From the NCBI GenBank assembly GCA_946481265.1, contig CAMLNE010000027.1, positions 1 to 20,500 of the forward strand: 20,500 nucleotides of DNA. The letters run 5' to 3'. Both the position numbers and the translations under genes were made by a program. The notes below the pieces were generated by a model. The model worked only from the letters and a program-made list of their open reading frames with translations. It ran no database searches and was not told the DNA's origin. This stretch comes from an uncultured Panacagrimonas sp. (GTDB lineage: Bacteria > Pseudomonadota > Gammaproteobacteria > Nevskiales > Nevskiaceae). Below, piece after piece: positions 1-7,516 of the stretch (position 1 is its first letter; every line of letters begins with the position of its first letter).

Positions 1-533
1 TGAGCAGGGAGCGCCTGGCGTTCGGACCAAAGGCCGACCATGTCGGGAAAGCGGTGACGATTGGCCGGGTCCCAGTATTCGGCGTCCGGATCGGTGAACA
101 CGTACTGCGCGTTCGGAAAGGTCGGCGCCCAGGCACCGTCCTGCAGCATCGTGTTCCAGCCCACGTGATCGACGTGCAGGTGCGTGCAGATGACCATGTC
201 GATCGACTCGCGCGGGAAGCCCGCCTGCGCGAGCGTGTCCAGAAAGGGCGTGGCGAGTCCCGAGAACAGCGGGATGCCGGGCCGCACCTTGTCGTTGCCG
301 GCGCCGGTGTCGATCAGGATGCGGCGGCCGCCGATCTCGACGACGAAGCTCTGCAGGCAGGCGCGCAGTGCGTCGGTCTGCAGGTCGAGGTAGGCCGGCG
401 GGATCTGGCCGCGGATGCGGGCGTAGTCGGCGGCGTCGAAGCCGGCGAACAGGGTCTGGGGCGTCATGAACAGGCCGGACCATTCCTCGATGCGGTGAAC
501 ACGCGCATCGCCGACCGCGATCGGTGGGCTCAT
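1..533 (-). CDS. MBL-fold metallo-hydrolase, N-terminal part (cut by window edge)
   Basis: This is a partial gene of about 177 residues that runs off the left edge. Its reverse-strand product contains the metallo-beta-lactamase signature THLHVDHVGWN (HxHxDH, zinc ligands) at about residues 132-142. Before that comes an IDTGAGNDK-type strand-loop typical of the fold. The ATG at 531-533 is preceded by a good purine-rich ribosome site (GAGAGGAGAGGA). Members of this family hydrolyse esters, lactones, thioesters and other substrates, and AHL lactonases belong to it, so the fold alone does not fix the substrate. It diverges from an acyl-CoA synthetase plus Baeyer-Villiger monooxygenase pair and shares an operator with them. 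I therefore infer a lactone or ester hydrolase in the same pathway. The family is secure; the substrate is a guess. Confidence 0.88.
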   Translation of the reverse strand, partial: MSPPIAVGDARVHRIEEWSGLFMTPQTLFAGFDAADYARIRGQIPPAYLDLQTDALRACLQSFVVEIGGRRILIDTGAGNDKVRPGIPLFSGLATPFLDTLAQAGFPRESIDMVICTHLHVDHVGWNTMLQDGAWAPTFPNAQYVFTDPDAEYWDPANRHRFPDMVGLWSERQALPA

Positions 534-595
534 CGTCGTCCTCTCCTCTCGTACGTGCGCCGGAAGCGCCGCCGGCATGTCGCCGGGTATTGAGA

Positions 596-609
596 CCTAC
601 TGTCGGGTA
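596..609 (-). promoter_or_regulatory. Putative TetR operator, hydrolase side
   Basis: The 14 bases CCTACTGTCGGGTA are the exact reverse complement of bases 688-701 on the other side of the intergenic region. Read on the minus strand the site is TACCCGACAGTAGG and lies right after a TATAGT -10 element. A repressor bound here would cover the transcription start. The full CTAC-N6-GTAG palindrome is intact, though the outer base pairs of the second site are not conserved. The regulator is inferred to be the TetR protein at 4445-5155, whose own upstream region carries a related site. Confidence 0.6.
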
Positions 610-639
610 ACTATAGGCAGGAGAATCCCGAGCGTCCAA
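610..639 (-). promoter_or_regulatory. Predicted sigma-70 promoter of the MBL-fold hydrolase gene
   Basis: Read on the minus strand there is TTGGAC at 639-634, an 18-bp spacer, and TATAGT at 615-610. The operator copy at 609-596 follows the -10 hexamer with no gap. The gene begins at 533, giving a leader of about 70 bases. The -10 match is good and the -35 is moderate. The call is strengthened by the same -10-then-operator layout on the other side of the intergenic region. Confidence 0.5.
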
Positions 640-679
640 CCCGGGGAGCATCCGCGAAGCCCCGATAAGGTCATGGACA

Positions 680-703
680 TAAAATCCTACCCGACAGTAG
701 GAT
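680..703 (+). promoter_or_regulatory. -10 element and palindromic TetR operator, synthetase side
   Basis: A -10-like TAAAAT at 680-685 runs into the palindrome ATCCTACCCGACAGTAGGAT (684-703), which has perfect 7-bp arms and a 6-bp centre. I see no good -35 hexamer at 16-18 bp spacing, so the promoter may be weak or activator-assisted. The site lies about 50 bp upstream of the synthetase ATG at 754. Its core repeats at 596-609 (exact, inverted) and at 5207-5220 (12 of 14 bases). Confidence 0.62.
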
Positions 704-753
704 GGGCCATGCAGGCCGTGCCGACGGCCCGCCGCATGTGCAGGAGATATCGC

Positions 754-2424
754 ATGGATCCGACGATGATCGACGTCGCGCCTTGCCCCGCGGGCGCCGC
801 CATCACCGACCCGCGCGTTCCACCGCGCGAGCGCGTGGTGACGCGCGATCTTCTCGATCGCGGGTGCCGCCAGCACCCGGACAAGATCTTCCTGAAGTTC
901 GGCGACGACGGCGAAGAGTGGAGCTATGCGCAGGTGCGCGCGCTGGCGCGGCAGACCGCGCTCGGCCTGCAGCAGCTCGGTGTGCAGCAGGGCGACCACG
1001 TGCTGGTGTGGATGCCAAACAGCCGCGAATGCCTGCGCGTGTTCTTCGCCGTGCAGCTGCTCGGCGCCGTGTTCGTGGCCATCAACACCGCGTACAAGGG
1101 TGCGCAGCTGGCGCACGTGATCGACAACGCCGGTGCGAAGCTCGCCGTGGTGCATGCCGGGCTGCTGGAGCGGCTGGTCCAGGTGGACACCGCCTCGCTG
1201 CAGGCCGTGGTGGTCGTGGGCGCGCGCGCCGTCGCGCCTGCGCCGCTGAGAACCTTCCACTACGACGAGGCACTGCTGCCGTCCCGCGGCCGGCTCGAAG
1301 CCACCGCACGCGCGATCGAACCCTGGGATCCCTGCGCGGTGATCTACACCTCGGGCACGACCGGACCGTCCAAGGGCGTGCTGTGTTCCTACCTGCACCT
1401 GTTCAGCAATGCGGGTCCCGAGACCTGGCCCTTCGTGACGGCGGAGGATCGCTACCTGGTCAACATGCCGATGTTCCACATCGGCGGGGTCGGCGGCATC
1501 TACGTGATGCTCGCGCGCGGCGCCTCGGTGAGCTTCGTCGAGCGCTTCGACACCGCCAGCTTCTGGTCGGTGGTGCGCGCCACGCAGACCACCGCGGGTT
1601 TCCTGCTCGGCGTGATGGCGACCTTCCTGGAAAAGCAGCCGCCAGGCGCTGGCGACCGCGACCATCCGCTGCGCCTGGTGCTGATGGTGCCGCTGTCGGG
1701 TGATGTCGCGGCGTTCTCGGCGCGCTTCGGCGTGACGGTGCACACCATCTTCAACATGACCGAGATCTCGTCACCCATCGTCTCCGGTCCCAATCCGTCC
1801 GTGCGCGGGACCTGCGGCAAGCCGCGCCCCGGCGTCGAGGTGCGGCTGGTCGACGAGCACGACTGCGAGGTGCCGCGCGGGCAGGTCGGCGAGATGCTGG
1901 TGCGCACCGATCGTCCATGGGCGATGAACAGCGGCTACCACAGGGATCCGGTGGCGACCGCGCGGGCCTGGCGCAACGGCTGGTTCCACACCGGCGATGC
2001 CTTCCGCGTGGATGCCGAGGGCCATTTCTTCTTCGTCGATCGCATGAAGGACGCGATCCGCCGGCGCGGCGAGAACATCTCGTCGTTCGAGGTCGAGGCC
2101 GACGTGATGGCGCACCCGGCGGTGCGCGAGGCGGCGGCGGTCGGCATCGCCAGCGAGCTGGGCGAGGAGGACGTGATGGTGGTGATCTCGGCGGTCGAGG
2201 GGAAGGTGATCGACCCGGTCGGGCTGATCGACTTCCTGCGCGCGCGCATGGCGCATTTCATGGTGCCGCGCTACGTGCGCATCGTGGACGCGCTGCCCAA
2301 GACGCCCACGGCCAAGGTGCAGAAGAACCTGCTGCGCGAGCAGGGCCTCACCGTCGACACCTGGGATCGCGAGCGGGCCGGCCTGCAGGTGCGCATGGAC
2401 CGCTTCGGGCGGAACCAGCCGTGA
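754..2424 (+). CDS. AMP-dependent acyl-CoA synthetase (class I adenylate-forming, CaiC-like)
   Basis: The protein has 556 residues, a normal length for the family. It should activate a carboxylic acid with ATP and ligate it to CoA in the cytoplasm. Visible motifs are the P-loop YTSGTTGPSKG (residues 198-208), the FNMTE motif that replaces the usual YGMTE, the HTGD aspartate (D415), the hinge-region arginine in FVDRMKD (R430), and the C-terminal catalytic lysine in PTAKVQK (K521). The chosen ATG has AGGAG eight bases upstream. Longer versions of the frame would run through the operator at 684-703, which argues against an earlier start. The gene leads a two-gene operon with the Baeyer-Villiger monooxygenase. 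It looks closest to crotonobetaine/carnitine-CoA or medium-chain acyl-CoA ligases. The exact substrate cannot be read from sequence. Confidence 0.93.
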   Translation: MDPTMIDVAPCPAGAAITDPRVPPRERVVTRDLLDRGCRQHPDKIFLKFGDDGEEWSYAQVRALARQTALGLQQLGVQQGDHVLVWMPNSRECLRVFFAVQLLGAVFVAINTAYKGAQLAHVIDNAGAKLAVVHAGLLERLVQVDTASLQAVVVVGARAVAPAPLRTFHYDEALLPSRGRLEATARAIEPWDPCAVIYTSGTTGPSKGVLCSYLHLFSNAGPETWPFVTAEDRYLVNMPMFHIGGVGGIYVMLARGASVSFVERFDTASFWSVVRATQTTAGFLLGVMATFLEKQPPGAGDRDHPLRLVLMVPLSGDVAAFSARFGVTVHTIFNMTEISSPIVSGPNPSVRGTCGKPRPGVEVRLVDEHDCEVPRGQVGEMLVRTDRPWAMNSGYHRDPVATARAWRNGWFHTGDAFRVDAEGHFFFVDRMKDAIRRRGENISSFEVEADVMAHPAVREAAAVGIASELGEEDVMVVISAVEGKVIDPVGLIDFLRARMAHFMVPRYVRIVDALPKTPTAKVQKNLLREQGLTVDTWDRERAGLQVRMDRFGRNQP

Positions 2425-2432
2425 GCGCAACG

Positions 2433-4394
2433 ATGAACGCCCGGACGGCGCTGCGCGAGGCCTCGGTGCCGACCCTGCTCGCCTGCCTGGCCCAGATCAC
2501 GGGCGAACGTCGCTGGATCGAGCCGCCTTTCCTGCCCAAGCGCGACGTCGCGCTGTTCGCCGATCCGACCGGCGGCCTGGCGCCGGAGCTGCAGGAGCAG
2601 GTGCGCACGGCGATGGCGCGGGTGCTCGAGGAACTGGAAACGGGAACGCGCCGCCTCGGCCCGCGACCCGACGACGCGATGATGCTGGACATCATGCGCA
2701 GCACCCTCGCCGAGCCGGTGCCGCCCGAATACGTGCCGATGGCGCTCGAGGAGATGGGGCTGGCCGACCGCCGCGTGAGTTGGAGCGGCACGCCGCCGCG
2801 CCGGCGCGAGCAGCTCGAGGTGCTGATCATCGGGGCCGGCGTGTCGGGCATCTGCGCCGCGGTGAAGCTCGGCGAGATGGGCATCCCGTTCCGGATCGTC
2901 GACAAGAACCCACAGGTCGGGGGCACCTGGTGGGACAACGACTACCCGGAGGCGGGCGTCGATACCCCCAACCACTTCTACTCGTATTCGTTCGCGCCCA
3001 AGCTCGACTGGTCCGCCTGCTACTCCAAGCGCGGCGAGGTGCTCGAGTATCTGCTGGACATGGTCGAGCGCCACGCCCTTCGCCGGCACATCCGCCTGCA
3101 GACCGAGGTGGTGTCGCTGCGCTGGCACGAGGATCGCCAGCAATGGTGCGTGGTGCTGCGCGATGCCTCGGGCCGTACCTCGGAGAAATGGGCGAGCGTC
3201 GTCATCAGCGCGGTCGGGCAGTTGAACCGGCCGAAGATGGCGCCGTTTCCGGGCCTGGAGACGTTTCCCGGCCCCTGGTGGCATTCCGCGCGCTGGCCCG
3301 CGGATGCAGAAATCGCCGGCCGGCACGTCGCCGTGGTGGGAACCGGCGCCAGCGCGATGCAGTTCCTGCGCGATGTTGCGGCGCAGGCTTCGCGCGTCAC
3401 CGTGTTCCAGCGTTCGCCGCAGTGGGCGCGTCACGATGCCGACTACCACTCGGGTGTCGGCGAGGCCGGGTTCTGGCTGCTGCGCAACGTGCCCTTCTAT
3501 TACGCCTGGTATCGCTTCGCCCTGGTCTGGCGCTTCGGTGACGGCCTGCTGACCACCTTGCGACGCGACCCCGACTGGCCGCATCCCGAGCGCGCGATGA
3601 ACCGGCGCAACGACCGCCATCGCGAGGCGATGACGCGCCACCTGCTGTCCGAGCTGGAAGGGCGCGAGGACCTGATCGCGAAGTGCCTGCCGGAGTATCC
3701 GCCCTACGGCAAGCGCATCCTGGTCGACAACGGCTGGTACCGGGCGTTGCGCCGCGACAACGTGGACCTGGTCACCGAGGCGGTCGATCACGTCGATGGC
3801 GCGGCGATCGTCACGGCCGGCGGGCAGCGATACCAGCCCGACGTGATCGTGCTCGCCACCGGCTTCGAGGCCGGCAAGATGCTCGCGCCGATGGACGTGC
3901 GCGGCCGCTCCGGCGTGGCGCTGCGCGAGCGCTGGGGCGATGACGATCCGCGTGCCTACCTGGGCACGACGGTGGCGGACTATCCGAACCTCTTCCTGAT
4001 GTCCGGTCCGAACACGGGCCTGGCGCACGGCGGCAGCCTGATGTTCATGAGCGAATGTCAGAGCCGCTACATCTGCGGCTGCCTGAAGGCGATGATCGAG
4101 CGCGACATCGGCGCCATCGAGGTGCGGCCGGAGGTCCAGGACGACTATTGCCGGCGCGTCGACGCCGAACACGCCGAACTGGTCTGGACGCACCCGGGCA
4201 TGCGCAACTGGTATCGCAACGAGCGCGGGCGCGTGTTCGGGCCGGTGCCCTGGCGGCTCGTGGATTTCTGGCGTATGACGCGGGCGCCGGACCTGTCGGA
4301 GTACCGCCTCGCGCCGGCGGCACCGCGATCCGGGCGTCGTGCAGGAGTCGCGTTCGAAACCGAAGTGCAGGGCACCGGGCCGCGCGCGGTCTGA
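2433..4394 (+). CDS. Type I Baeyer-Villiger monooxygenase with N-terminal extension (HAPMO-like)
   Basis: This flavoprotein of about 653 residues is expected to use NADPH and O2 to turn ketones into esters or lactones. The FAD Rossmann motif GAGVSG is at about residues 134-139. It is followed by GGTWWDNDYPEAGVD, the family fingerprint FPGPWWHSARWP (residues 278-289, fitting FxGxxxHxxxWP), and the NADPH Rossmann motif GTGASA (about 303-308). About 130 residues precede the first Rossmann fold. Simple enzymes such as phenylacetone monooxygenase lack this, while 4-hydroxyacetophenone monooxygenase (about 640 residues) has an extension of this size. An in-frame GTG at 2421 overlaps the synthetase stop by 4 bases and is an equally plausible start (657 residues). 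The gene is translationally linked to the synthetase. The class is certain; the ketone substrate is unknown. Confidence 0.93.
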   Translation: MNARTALREASVPTLLACLAQITGERRWIEPPFLPKRDVALFADPTGGLAPELQEQVRTAMARVLEELETGTRRLGPRPDDAMMLDIMRSTLAEPVPPEYVPMALEEMGLADRRVSWSGTPPRRREQLEVLIIGAGVSGICAAVKLGEMGIPFRIVDKNPQVGGTWWDNDYPEAGVDTPNHFYSYSFAPKLDWSACYSKRGEVLEYLLDMVERHALRRHIRLQTEVVSLRWHEDRQQWCVVLRDASGRTSEKWASVVISAVGQLNRPKMAPFPGLETFPGPWWHSARWPADAEIAGRHVAVVGTGASAMQFLRDVAAQASRVTVFQRSPQWARHDADYHSGVGEAGFWLLRNVPFYYAWYRFALVWRFGDGLLTTLRRDPDWPHPERAMNRRNDRHREAMTRHLLSELEGREDLIAKCLPEYPPYGKRILVDNGWYRALRRDNVDLVTEAVDHVDGAAIVTAGGQRYQPDVIVLATGFEAGKMLAPMDVRGRSGVALRERWGDDDPRAYLGTTVADYPNLFLMSGPNTGLAHGGSLMFMSECQSRYICGCLKAMIERDIGAIEVRPEVQDDYCRRVDAEHAELVWTHPGMRNWYRNERGRVFGPVPWRLVDFWRMTRAPDLSEYRLAPAAPRSGRRAGVAFETEVQGTGPRAV

Positions 4395-4444
4395 CAGGCC
4401 GCACCTGAGACGGGCTGAAGAAGCGGGGGGACGGGCGCAGCGCC

Positions 4445-5155
4445 CTACGCGGCGCCTTTCGGCCGCGGCGCGCCGACCATCTGCAGCACCAGCACTGCCA
4501 TGCCGTCACAGAGTTCGTCGACCGACAGGCGCCCGGATTCCCGGTACCAGGTGTAGGCCCAGTTCACCATGCCGCCGATGGCCAGCGAGCAGAGCCGCAC
4601 ATCCGCGATCGAGAACTCGCCCTTGGCCATCCCTTCCTCGAGCAGGCGTGCGAGCAGCGCGTCGAACTCGCGGTGCATCCTTTCCAGCGGCGCCCGGATC
4701 TGGGCGTCGAAGTTCTTCTGCTCGCGAAAGAAGATCGCGGTGTAGCGCTGCGAATGCAGGATCGTCCGCACGATGGCGCGGATCGCCTGGTACAGGCGCT
4801 CGCCCGCCGGACCGCTGCCGTCGAGCGACTGGCGCAGCACCTCGTTGCCCTGCGAGATGCCGCGCTTGCTGATTTCCGCAAGGATCGCCGCCTTGTCCTT
4901 GAAGTGGTAGTAGATGAAGGGCTTGGTCACACCCAGCCGCTGCGCCACCATGTCGAGCGTGGTGCGCTGGTAGCCGTGCTCGTAGAACAGTTCGGCCGCC
5001 TCGAGCAGGATCTGCTCGCGCTTGAAGGCCATCACCTGTTCGCGCATCGAGGGCGCGGCCGCGCCACGGGAGCCGGCGGCACGCGTGGACTTCGCCGCTG
5101 GCGTCCTGGCGGTGGACGGCCGCGGCTTTCGTTTCGGGGTTCGGGGCGTGGACAT
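4445..5155 (-). CDS. TetR/AcrR-family transcriptional regulator
   Basis: The protein has 236 residues from the ATG at 5153-5155. A canonical TetR helix-turn-helix reads QILLEAAELFYEHGYQRTTL followed by DMVAQRLGVTKPFIYYHFKDK, at roughly residues 45-85. A helical ligand-binding region fills the rest. About 35 residues rich in Lys, Arg, Pro and Ala precede the DNA-binding domain, and the start is uncertain: TTG at 5191 and ATG at 5047 are alternatives, none with a good ribosome site. The gene is convergent with the monooxygenase, 50 bp apart. Its upstream region carries a CTAC-N6-GTAG palindrome like the two in the 534-753 intergenic region. I infer an autoregulated repressor of the hydrolase and the synthetase-monooxygenase operon, released by a pathway acid or acyl-CoA. 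Confidence 0.9.
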   Translation of the reverse strand: MSTPRTPKRKPRPSTARTPAAKSTRAAGSRGAAAPSMREQVMAFKREQILLEAAELFYEHGYQRTTLDMVAQRLGVTKPFIYYHFKDKAAILAEISKRGISQGNEVLRQSLDGSGPAGERLYQAIRAIVRTILHSQRYTAIFFREQKNFDAQIRAPLERMHREFDALLARLLEEGMAKGEFSIADVRLCSLAIGGMVNWAYTWYRESGRLSVDELCDGMAVLVLQMVGAPRPKGAA

Positions 5156-5206
5156 GCAGGCGGTGCCGGTGGCAGGGGGAGCCCGCGACAAGCGTGGAAC
5201 GACACG

Positions 5207-5230
5207 CTACCCGCGAGTAGGGGAATGATA
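5207..5230 (-). promoter_or_regulatory. Putative autoregulatory promoter/operator of tetR
   Basis: Read on the minus strand, TATCAT (5230-5225) resembles a -10 element. Four bases later comes the palindrome CTACTCGCGGGTAG (5220-5207). On the plus strand the site is CTACCCGCGAGTAG, identical at 12 of 14 positions to the core of the operator at 687-700. The layout of -10 followed closely by operator matches the other two sites. No convincing -35 was found. Confidence 0.5.
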
Positions 5231-5265
5231 CTTCGCCCTGCAAGGCGGACGGCGGCGCGTGTTTC

Positions 5266-5742
5266 CTAGGTGGGGTGCAGGCGCCGTTCCAGGCGCAGGC
5301 CGTCCGCGCCATCGTCGTAGAAGGTGGGAAGGTCCTGCACCGGCAGGTAGCCGCGCCGCGCGTACAGCGCGCGCGCCGCGAGGTTGTCGGCGCGCACTTC
5401 CAGGCTCACCGTCGTGCACCCGGCCTCGCGTGCCGCCGCCTCGGCCGCCGCGACCAGCGCATCGCCGATGCCGCGCCCGCGCGCCGGCGATCCGACCACG
5501 ACCGAATAGATGCGTGCCCGCCGGCTGCCCGCGCGCAGCAGCAGCACGAGGTTGCCGAGCAGATCCTCGCCGCTGGCCGCGACCAGCACGCGCGCGGCAG
5601 GCGAACGGATGAAGCGGCGGATGCTGCGGATCGACATCCGGTCGGAGGGAAACAGGGTTTCCAGTGCCAGCATCGCCGGCGCGTCGGCGGGTGTGGCGGC
5701 GCGGATCCGCAAGCCGGTATCGCCTGGCGCGGGCTCGCTCAT
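5266..5742 (-). CDS. GNAT-family N-acetyltransferase
   Basis: This protein of 158 residues is predicted to move an acetyl group from acetyl-CoA to an amine. The acetyl-CoA pyrophosphate loop ARGRGIGDAL (Q/RxxGxG/A) is near residues 90-99, preceded by the IYSVVVGSPA strand. The later NLAARALYARRGYLPV segment is the usual C-terminal GNAT motif, as in RimI-like enzymes. The ATG at 5740-5742 lies 5 bp after the stop of the RimK-like ligase upstream, so the two form an operon and probably act together. The acceptor is unknown; a peptide or amino-acid conjugate made by the ligase is a reasonable inference. Confidence 0.88.
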   Translation of the reverse strand: MSEPAPGDTGLRIRAATPADAPAMLALETLFPSDRMSIRSIRRFIRSPAARVLVAASGEDLLGNLVLLLRAGSRRARIYSVVVGSPARGRGIGDALVAAAEAAAREAGCTTVSLEVRADNLAARALYARRGYLPVQDLPTFYDDGADGLRLERRLHPT

Positions 5743-5747
5743 CGCCT

Positions 5748-7211
5748 TCAGCGCGTGTCCTTGGTGCGCGCCTCAAGGCGCTGCACGAAGAACTCCATCA
5801 CCTTGCGGTACAGCGCTTCCTTGAGGAACAGGTCCTCCACGCCGTAGTCGAGGTTCGGGTTGTCATTGACCTCGACCACCTTGACCACGCTGCCGAACTG
5901 CTTGAGGTCCACGCCGTAGAGTCCGCCGCCGACCGCACGCGCGGCGCCTACCGCGATCCTGAGCACGTTCTTCGGCACGTCCTTGATGTCGAGGGTCTCG
6001 TGGTTGCCCTCGTGCTTGGTGGCACCCTCGCGCTTGACCACCTGCCAGTGGCCCTCGGCCATGTAGTAGCGGCAGGCGTACAGCGGCTCGCCGCCGAGCA
6101 CACCGATGCGCCAGTCGTACTCGGTGGGCTCGAAGGACTGGCCGATGATGATGTCGCTGCGCTCGAGCAGCTCGCGCGTCTGGCGCTTGAGCTCGGCCTC
6201 GTTGTCCACCTTGATCACGCCCCGCGAGAACTGCGAGTCGGGCTGCTTGAGCACGCAGGGAAAGCCCAGCTCGCGCGCCACCGAGGCGACGTTGCCGCGA
6301 TGGATCAGCACGGTCCGGGGCTGCGGGATGCGGTGCCGGTCCATCAGCTCGGCGAGGAACACCTTGTTGGTCGCGCGCAGGATCGACACCGGGTCGTCGA
6401 CCACGATCAGGCCCTCGCGCGCGGCGCGCCGCGCAAAGCGGTAGGTGTGGTGGTTGACCGCGGTGGTCTCGCGGATGAACAGCGCGTCATATTCGGCGAC
6501 ATGCCCGTAGTCGGACTTGTCGATGAAGTCCACCTCGAAGCCGAGCTTCTCCGCGGCCTTCTCGAACAGCTTGAGCGCGCGCGCATTGGACGGCGGCTCC
6601 TTCTCCTTGTCGTTGACCAGGATCGCGAGGTCGTAGCGCGCGGCATCCCTGCGCGCACGCGGCATGCGGCGGCGCGTGAAGTAGTTGCGTGCCGCCTGGT
6701 ACATCAGCTCGTGGTGCGAGGTGGGCACCTCGCCCAGCGCGATCGGACCGAGCACCGCGACCCGCCATTCGTCACCGCGGTGGACGAAGGTCGCCTGCAG
6801 CAGCGGCGCGGGGAACAGGTTGAACAGGGCGCGTGCCAGCCGCTCGTGCCGTTTCGACGGCGAATTGCCGAAATAGACGTTGAGCACGTATTCGGCCGAG
6901 CCGATGCGCGCCAGGCTGGACTGGATCAGTTCCTCGATCTCGTCGTTGAGCACGCTCGGGGCTTCGGCGAGCTTCAGGTCCTGGATCGTGGTGATGTCGG
7001 GCAGCGGACGATGCCCGCGCGCGCCAGCCAGCAGGGACACGTAGTAGCCGGTGGTCTGGTAGCCGAAGCTGCGACACAGGTTGTAGACGCGCACATTGCG
7101 CGCCAGGGTCTCGGGCTCGAGCGAGAGGTATTCCCAGGCAGTGACGATCTGCATGCCGGGGATCTGCAGGGGCCAGTCGGCGCGACTGTCGACGACGACC
7201 AGGCCGCTCAT
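5748..7211 (-). CDS. RimK-like ATP-grasp ligase with RLAN-type N-terminal domain
   Basis: The protein has 487 residues. The C-terminal half (about 290-480) is an ATP-grasp domain of the RimK type. It carries VLKQPDSQFSRGVIKV (nucleotide-binding lysine), DWRIGVLGGEPLYACRYY, and the metal-binding EVNDNPNLDYG (E447, N449). The N-terminal half resembles the RLAN (RimK-like ATP-grasp N-terminal) domain seen in annotated RimK-family proteins. Such ligases form an amide bond between a carboxylate, activated as acyl phosphate, and an amine, often adding Glu to a protein or small peptide. It is about 190 residues longer than ribosomal RimK, so it is not the S6 modification enzyme. The start at 7211 lacks a clear ribosome site. 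It is first in an operon with the GNAT gene. The target is unknown. Confidence 0.85.
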   Translation of the reverse strand: MSGLVVVDSRADWPLQIPGMQIVTAWEYLSLEPETLARNVRVYNLCRSFGYQTTGYYVSLLAGARGHRPLPDITTIQDLKLAEAPSVLNDEIEELIQSSLARIGSAEYVLNVYFGNSPSKRHERLARALFNLFPAPLLQATFVHRGDEWRVAVLGPIALGEVPTSHHELMYQAARNYFTRRRMPRARRDAARYDLAILVNDKEKEPPSNARALKLFEKAAEKLGFEVDFIDKSDYGHVAEYDALFIRETTAVNHHTYRFARRAAREGLIVVDDPVSILRATNKVFLAELMDRHRIPQPRTVLIHRGNVASVARELGFPCVLKQPDSQFSRGVIKVDNEAELKRQTRELLERSDIIIGQSFEPTEYDWRIGVLGGEPLYACRYYMAEGHWQVVKREGATKHEGNHETLDIKDVPKNVLRIAVGAARAVGGGLYGVDLKQFGSVVKVVEVNDNPNLDYGVEDLFLKEALYRKVMEFFVQRLEARTKDTR

Positions 7212-7516
7212 GCCCGTGCGCCCCGCACCGCGGCCTCGAGGGCTGCGCTGGCGCGGCGATCACCCGGTCGGCGATCGGAAACGGGACGGAGCGCCGCGGT
7301 CGCGCGTGGCCGGCGTCTCATGGGAGCAGCGGCTCCGGGGGTTCTTCGGCGCAGGGTTCGGGCATTGAGACGGCGATCGTTCGAAGGGGTGGGGCGACCG
7401 CGCGCGCATGCTAGCAAAGAGTGTCGCGCCGCAACTCGAAAGCGCCGGCAGCGTGTTGCCAAAGGCGCGGGGTCGGGCTTACCGTCGCCGCGTCCGGCGC
7501 GCGCCGCCATCGCCCC
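7212..7516 (+). other. Intergenic region between divergent ATP-grasp and SPOR-protein genes
   Basis: This 305-bp region separates two divergent genes and should hold both promoters. I see no convincing -35/-10 pair, operator palindrome or small gene. Open frames crossing it lack ribosome sites and family signatures. A longer frame for the SPOR protein from 7421 exists, but its extra residues do not look like a signal peptide. Confidence 0.4.

Noticed and set aside
54..593. A 179-codon open frame on the plus strand at the left edge
   Set aside because: It is antisense to the MBL-fold gene, whose THLHVDH zinc motif and ribosome site are clear on the minus strand.
2271..4193. A 640-codon open frame on the minus strand
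   Set aside because: It lies fully opposite the Baeyer-Villiger monooxygenase. Its product is His/Arg/Val-rich with no motif, a usual shadow in GC-rich DNA.
4430..4447. Hairpin GGGCG-CAG-CGCCC between the monooxygenase and tetR stops
   Set aside because: The stem is short and no T run follows on either strand, so it is not supported as an intrinsic terminator.
5748..7211. Assignment as ribosomal protein S6 modification enzyme RimK
   Set aside because: At 487 residues it is far longer than RimK (about 300) and has an additional N-terminal domain, so only the ATP-grasp domain is RimK-like.
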